Source: Candidatus Helarchaeota archaeon
GTDB lineage: Archaea > Asgardarchaeota > Lokiarchaeia > Helarchaeales > JABXJV01
Reading direction: 5' to 3'
Length of the DNA: 8,197 nt
Assembly (NCBI GenBank): GCA_013375355.1
Contig: JABXJV010000044.1
Span: forward strand, 1-8,197
Below the pieces are notes generated by a model. It saw nothing but the letters and a program-made list of their open reading frames with translations, ran no database searches and was not told the DNA's origin. How positions within the stretch are numbered: the stretch's first letter is position 1; each line of letters starts with the position of its first letter. Positions 5,642 through 8,197 of this stretch are shown here, one piece after another. Made by a program: the position numbers and the translations under genes.

Positions 5642-7045
5642 TTGTCTAATCAGAAAAAAAAAGTAAAAAGTAAAATCGCGATAAAACCCCATCTTTTACC
5701 AGTTGAAGAGCGTAAGAATACATTTAAAGAAGTTAATTTAGGATATATTGATGAAAAAGAGGCTATTGAGGAATGTGAGCGATGTTATCAATGTTATAAA
5801 AAACGAGATCCAAAAGTTAAACCTCCTCCATGTATGGAACAATGTCCAACCCATTGTAATTCACGAGAGATCATTCAAAATATATTGGATGGCAATGTTG
5901 ATGAAGCACTTAAAATTGTATATGATCATTATGCATTTCCTAAATCTGTTGAAAGAATTTGTCCCGGATTCTGTCAGACACATTGTACAGCAGGTAAAAA
6001 AGGAGATCCAATTCAAATTCCTCATTTGAAACGATATTTTGTTGATCACCATGGGGTCCCTAAAGATTATTTTAAATGCGAACCAGATACTGGAAAGAAA
6101 GTGGCAATTATAGGTTCTGGTCCTTTAGGATTAACTGCTGCTTATTTCTTACGTAAACTTGGTCATGAAGCTACTGTCTTTGAAAAATTGGGTGTAATAG
6201 GCGGCATGTTAGCAGTAGGAATCCCCGAATTTAGATTACCCAAAGCTATTTTAAATGAAGAAATTGAAAATTTAAAAAAATTGGGAATAATTTTCGTCAT
6301 AAATAAAGGATATAATAAGGAATTTAATTATCAAAAAATCTTTGAATCTGGATTTGATGCGATTTTGTTAGGAATTGGAACACACAAATCTAAATGGATG
6401 AAAATTCCGGGAGAAGAAGGTAAAGGAGTATTACATGCTATTAACTTTCTACGAAATTATAATCTTCAAAAGGATATGCCAGATGTATCAGGTAAAAAAA
6501 TTGCAGTCGTAGGTGGAGGAAGTTCTGCGACGGATGCAGCAAGAGTTGCTAAGAGACTAGGAGCAGATGTTTTTATTGTTTATCGAAGGCAAAAAGAACA
6601 AATGCCTGCAGGTGAGGTCGAAATTCATCATACTGAAGAAGAAGGTATTCCTATTAACTTCCTTACAAATCCAACAGCAATAATTTGTATCAATGATGAA
6701 GTAGTGGGCATTAAATGCATAAAAATGAGATTAGGAGAAGAAGATGCAAGTGGACGTCCTCGTCCTATCCCAATTGAAAATTCATATTTCAAAAAAGATG
6801 CAGTTTTTATGATTGAGGCAATTAGTCAAGAGCCTGATCTTTCTGATTTCGATAAGAACAAATTTGAAATTAATCGTTGGAATACATTTGAAGTAAATGA
6901 GAATTATTCTACATCGGTACCTGGTGTGTTTGCTGGTGGAGATTGCGTTACAGGGCCAAAATCTGTTGTTGACGCAGTTGCTCAAGGAAAAAAAATCGCT
7001 AAGAAGATTCATAAATTCTTAGGTTTCGAAAATGAAGAATCATAA
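5642..7045 (+). CDS. GltD/NfnB-like FAD-dependent NAD(P)H oxidoreductase with N-terminal Fe-S domain
   Basis: The 467-aa protein matches the glutamate synthase small subunit family. The N-terminal cysteine domain has C45/C48/C51, C64/C68/C72 and the ERICPGFCQTHC block (C107, C111, C115). Next come a FAD dinucleotide fold GSGPLG (158-163), family motif GIPEFRLPK (193-201), an NAD(P)H fold GGGSSATDAAR (291-301), YRR...MPA (314-323, typical of NADPH-preferring members) and a FAD-closing AGGDCVTGP (431-439). Such subunits move electrons between NAD(P)H and iron-sulfur partners in glutamate synthase, NfnAB-type transhydrogenase or sulfide dehydrogenase. No large subunit is in the window, so the partner is unknown; the polyferredoxin at 7925 is a candidate by proximity only. 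The spacing C51-x12-C64 is longer than the usual x3. The start is TTG with GAGGA at 5631-5635, six bases upstream. Homotetrameric archaeal GltA-like function is an alternative. Confidence 0.88.
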   Translation: MSNQKKKVKSKIAIKPHLLPVEERKNTFKEVNLGYIDEKEAIEECERCYQCYKKRDPKVKPPPCMEQCPTHCNSREIIQNILDGNVDEALKIVYDHYAFPKSVERICPGFCQTHCTAGKKGDPIQIPHLKRYFVDHHGVPKDYFKCEPDTGKKVAIIGSGPLGLTAAYFLRKLGHEATVFEKLGVIGGMLAVGIPEFRLPKAILNEEIENLKKLGIIFVINKGYNKEFNYQKIFESGFDAILLGIGTHKSKWMKIPGEEGKGVLHAINFLRNYNLQKDMPDVSGKKIAVVGGGSSATDAARVAKRLGADVFIVYRRQKEQMPAGEVEIHHTEEEGIPINFLTNPTAIICINDEVVGIKCIKMRLGEEDASGRPRPIPIENSYFKKDAVFMIEAISQEPDLSDFDKNKFEINRWNTFEVNENYSTSVPGVFAGGDCVTGPKSVVDAVAQGKKIAKKIHKFLGFENEES

Positions 7046-7050
7046 TTAAA

Positions 7051-7227
7051 TTAACGCCTAATTATTCCAAAATATATTAATATAGCACCAATGAAAGCTC
7101 CTGCATTTAAGAAATTCCTAATTAATTCAAAGCCTGGAATAATATGCATATTATTAATAATTATTCCCAGGATCGTAATATCAATAAATATAACCCCTAA
7201 AACAAAAAACTTGAATTTTTTTTTCAT
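7051..7227 (-). CDS. C-terminal part of a frameshifted membrane protein (two helices)
   Basis: Taken alone this is a 58-aa ORF from ATG 7227, with two membrane segments: about residues 7-25 (FFVLGVIFIDITILGIII) and 39-56 (LNAGAFIGAILIYFGII), ending in R-R. The frame is open well upstream of the ATG. It reads FSLNLYKELSLD into MKKKF and meets the end of the preceding membrane ORF exactly, so I read it as helices 6-7 of one protein rather than a separate gene. There is no good ribosome site close to the ATG. The stop lies only five bases from the stop of the convergent GltD-like gene. Confidence 0.55.
   Translation of the reverse strand: MKKKFKFFVLGVIFIDITILGIIINNMHIIPGFELIRNFLNAGAFIGAILIYFGIIRR
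7216..7224 (+). terminator. T9 tract, possible terminator for the GltD-like transcript
   Basis: The longest T run downstream of the oxidoreductase on the plus strand is nine T at 7216-7224, inside the convergent membrane gene, where the opposite strand encodes its KKK. With just five bases between the two stop codons, the plus transcript has to end within its neighbour, and this is the best candidate. Confidence 0.25.
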
Positions 7228-7253
7228 ATCCAGTGATAATTCCTTATAAAGAT

Positions 7254-7733
7254 TTAATGAAAATATAGGATTATTGCAAATAATGTTTCACCTACTATTA
7301 ATTCATAGATTCCAAAAATAAAAGACCATATTGGAATATTAAGTTCTACTCTAATTCCTTGTGGAATGAGGGCACGAATTAAATTAATAATTATAATAAT
7401 AATAATAAAAAAATAGCGTAAGTTACCTCGTATTATTTCGTCTTCTCCTTTATAGATAACTAAAATGCCCAAAAGTAATGAAAATGTACCGATATTTACT
7501 ATTGATATAGCTAAAAAGTTCAAAAAAGCAATTAAAAAATAATTGTTACTAAATAAATAAATTAAAGTAGAAGCTAGTGCCATTGCAAAAAACCAAAAAC
7601 TTAGAGCAAAAAAACGATTTCCCCAATATTTTTTATCTTTACGAAGAACAAGAATTCCTAAAATTATACAAAATACCACAGAGAATGGATATACAATTAA
7701 AACGTTAACATATCTTGAGGTTTGTCCATCCAT
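7254..7733 (-). CDS. Multi-pass membrane protein, N-terminal part of a frameshifted gene
   Basis: The 159-aa product is almost wholly hydrophobic, with membrane segments at about 10-30, 40-61, 66-94, 107-125 and 135-158 separated by short basic loops (RKDKKYWGNR, IIRGNLRY). The fourth segment contains seven consecutive isoleucines. It stops at TAA 7256-7254 right after the fifth helix. Adding one T to the T4 run at 7263-7260 continues the frame into the 7227-7051 segment, giving one protein of about 227 aa with seven helices. Seven-helix proteins of this look occur as stand-alone sensors or as sensory modules of kinases; no family signature is visible. I chose ATG 7733, since AGGTTGAT (7748-7741) sits seven bases upstream; an in-frame TTG at 7745 is the alternative start. 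Confidence 0.6.
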   Translation of the reverse strand: MDGQTSRYVNVLIVYPFSVVFCIILGILVLRKDKKYWGNRFFALSFWFFAMALASTLIYLFSNNYFLIAFLNFLAISIVNIGTFSLLLGILVIYKGEDEIIRGNLRYFFIIIIIIINLIRALIPQGIRVELNIPIWSFIFGIYELIVGETLFAIILYFH

Positions 7734-7924
7734 GTTATAAATCAACCTTAAATATTATAATTAATAAGATTCTTACGCTTAAAAAATATGAACTTAATTA
7801 GTTCAATTGCACTTAAATTAATTTTGAATTATTAAATTCCAATATAACATAAATTTTTAATAAATTTTCAAAATGTATTACTGACTAGAGTCCTTTAGTT
7901 AAAATGAAAAAAAAGTGATTTAAA

Positions 7925-8197
7925 TTGATTATTAACGTAGATATTGAGAAATGTAATGGTTGTAAACTTTGTGAACTGGCTTGCACTCTAAAAAATGAAG
8001 GTGTGGCTTGTCCAGCGCGATCTAGAATAGAGGTAATTGAAGCTAAAGATCACGTATGGGTACCAGTCTTCTGCTTCCAAATGTAAATACAAATGTAATT
8101 ACAGGAAACTGCGAAGATGCTACCTGTATGAAAGTCTGCCCTGTAAATGCTTTGAGCCGAGATGACAAGGAAGACCTTATTATAATGGATAAAGAAA
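7925..8197 (+). CDS. 4Fe-4S ferredoxin-type electron carrier (AOR-associated type), frameshifted and cut by the window end
   Basis: The protein begins M-I-I-N-V-D-I-E-K and has a full 4Fe-4S motif, C10-x2-C13-x2-C16-x3-C20 (KCNGCKLCELACT). It continues with PARSRIEVIE and WVPVFC (C50). This order (cluster, xPARSRIxV, VPVxC, EDxxC, CPVxALSRD) is characteristic of HycB/aldehyde ferredoxin oxidoreductase-associated iron-sulfur subunits that carry several clusters. The frame meets TAA at 8084-8086 after residue 53. The family sequence resumes in another frame as NCEDATCMKVCPVNALSRDD (from 8107) and is open to the window end. One extra A at 8079-8081 restores the frame through a 12-base tandem repeat. 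The start is TTG, with GTGAT at 7914-7918 upstream. It probably transfers electrons from a tungsten oxidoreductase or a flavoprotein; partner genes would lie beyond the edge. Confidence 0.75.
8079..8102 (+). repeat. Imperfect 12-base tandem repeat at the ferredoxin frameshift
   Basis: AAATGTAAATAC (8079-8090) is followed directly by AAATGTAATTAC (8091-8102), with one mismatch. The unit length is a multiple of three. In the frame used by the downstream half it encodes NVNT-NVIT, a loop inserted between two cluster cysteines. In the upstream frame it carries two TAA stops. Confidence 0.7.

Noticed and set aside
5748..6052. Alternative open frames on both strands within the oxidoreductase
   Set aside because: They overlap a strongly supported coding region containing the iron-sulfur cysteines and have no motifs of their own.
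8082..8106. A GT...AG tract inside the ferredoxin interruption, looking like a tiny spliceosomal intron
   Set aside because: Removing the 22-base GT-AG tract leaves four bases and does not restore the frame. It is also far shorter than normal introns, and the tandem repeat explains the sequence.
8079..8110. Translational bypassing (ribosome hopping) across the ferredoxin interruption
   Set aside because: No matching take-off and landing codons exist in the two frames, and no stable hairpin is visible.
8056..8197. A separate gene starting at ATG 8056 in the second ferredoxin frame
   Set aside because: It would lack the first cluster. There is no ribosome site, and the sequence is the plain continuation of the upstream half.

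Overview
The window looks archaeal and is very AT-rich. Evidence includes TTG start codons for many genes, Shine-Dalgarno variants of the GAGG/GGTGAT type, TATA-like boxes close to genes, oligo-T tracts in place of hairpin terminators, and an aldehyde-ferredoxin-oxidoreductase-type iron-sulfur protein. An E2F/DP-like winged-helix protein with a eukaryotic-style domain order makes an Asgard (Lokiarchaeia-like) archaeon my best guess. That placement is an inference, because no rRNA or other phylogenetic marker is present.

Layout. 1-357 is the end of a TPR-type helical repeat protein. 420-2381 is a large B12-binding-domain radical SAM enzyme with an unrecognised C-terminal region. 2506-2721 is a small zinc-ribbon protein. 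2955-3461 is the E2F/DP-like regulator. Convergent to it lies a two-gene minus-strand operon (4089 down to 3494): a short coiled-coil protein, then a cyclophilin-like (PF04126-type) protein. Diverging from that operon is a 120-aa protein with a possible winged helix (4238-4600). The shared divergent promoter carries TTTCGCGC, an exact match to the eukaryotic E2F consensus TTTSSCGC, inside a small palindrome next to a TATA-like box. It is a natural candidate operator for the neighbouring E2F/DP-like protein.

4765-4905 is a 46-aa helical ORF with a good ribosome site. 5173-5009 (minus) is a 54-aa four-CxxC zinc-ribbon protein that seems to use a non-standard start. 5349-5624 (small helical/winged-helix protein) and 5642-7045 (GltD/NfnB-like FAD-NAD(P)H oxidoreductase with N-terminal iron-sulfur cysteines) form an operon. 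7733-7051 (minus) is a seven-helix membrane protein split by an apparent one-base frameshift. 7925 to the window end is a ferredoxin-like electron carrier, also frameshifted, at a 12-base tandem repeat.

The right half is mainly redox: a pyridine-nucleotide flavoprotein and a polyferredoxin. The centre is a transcription-factor locus with a candidate target promoter about 0.7 kb beyond the end of the regulator gene. Both frameshifts can be repaired by adding one base to an A/T homopolymer. This makes sequencing or assembly error a serious alternative to true gene decay.
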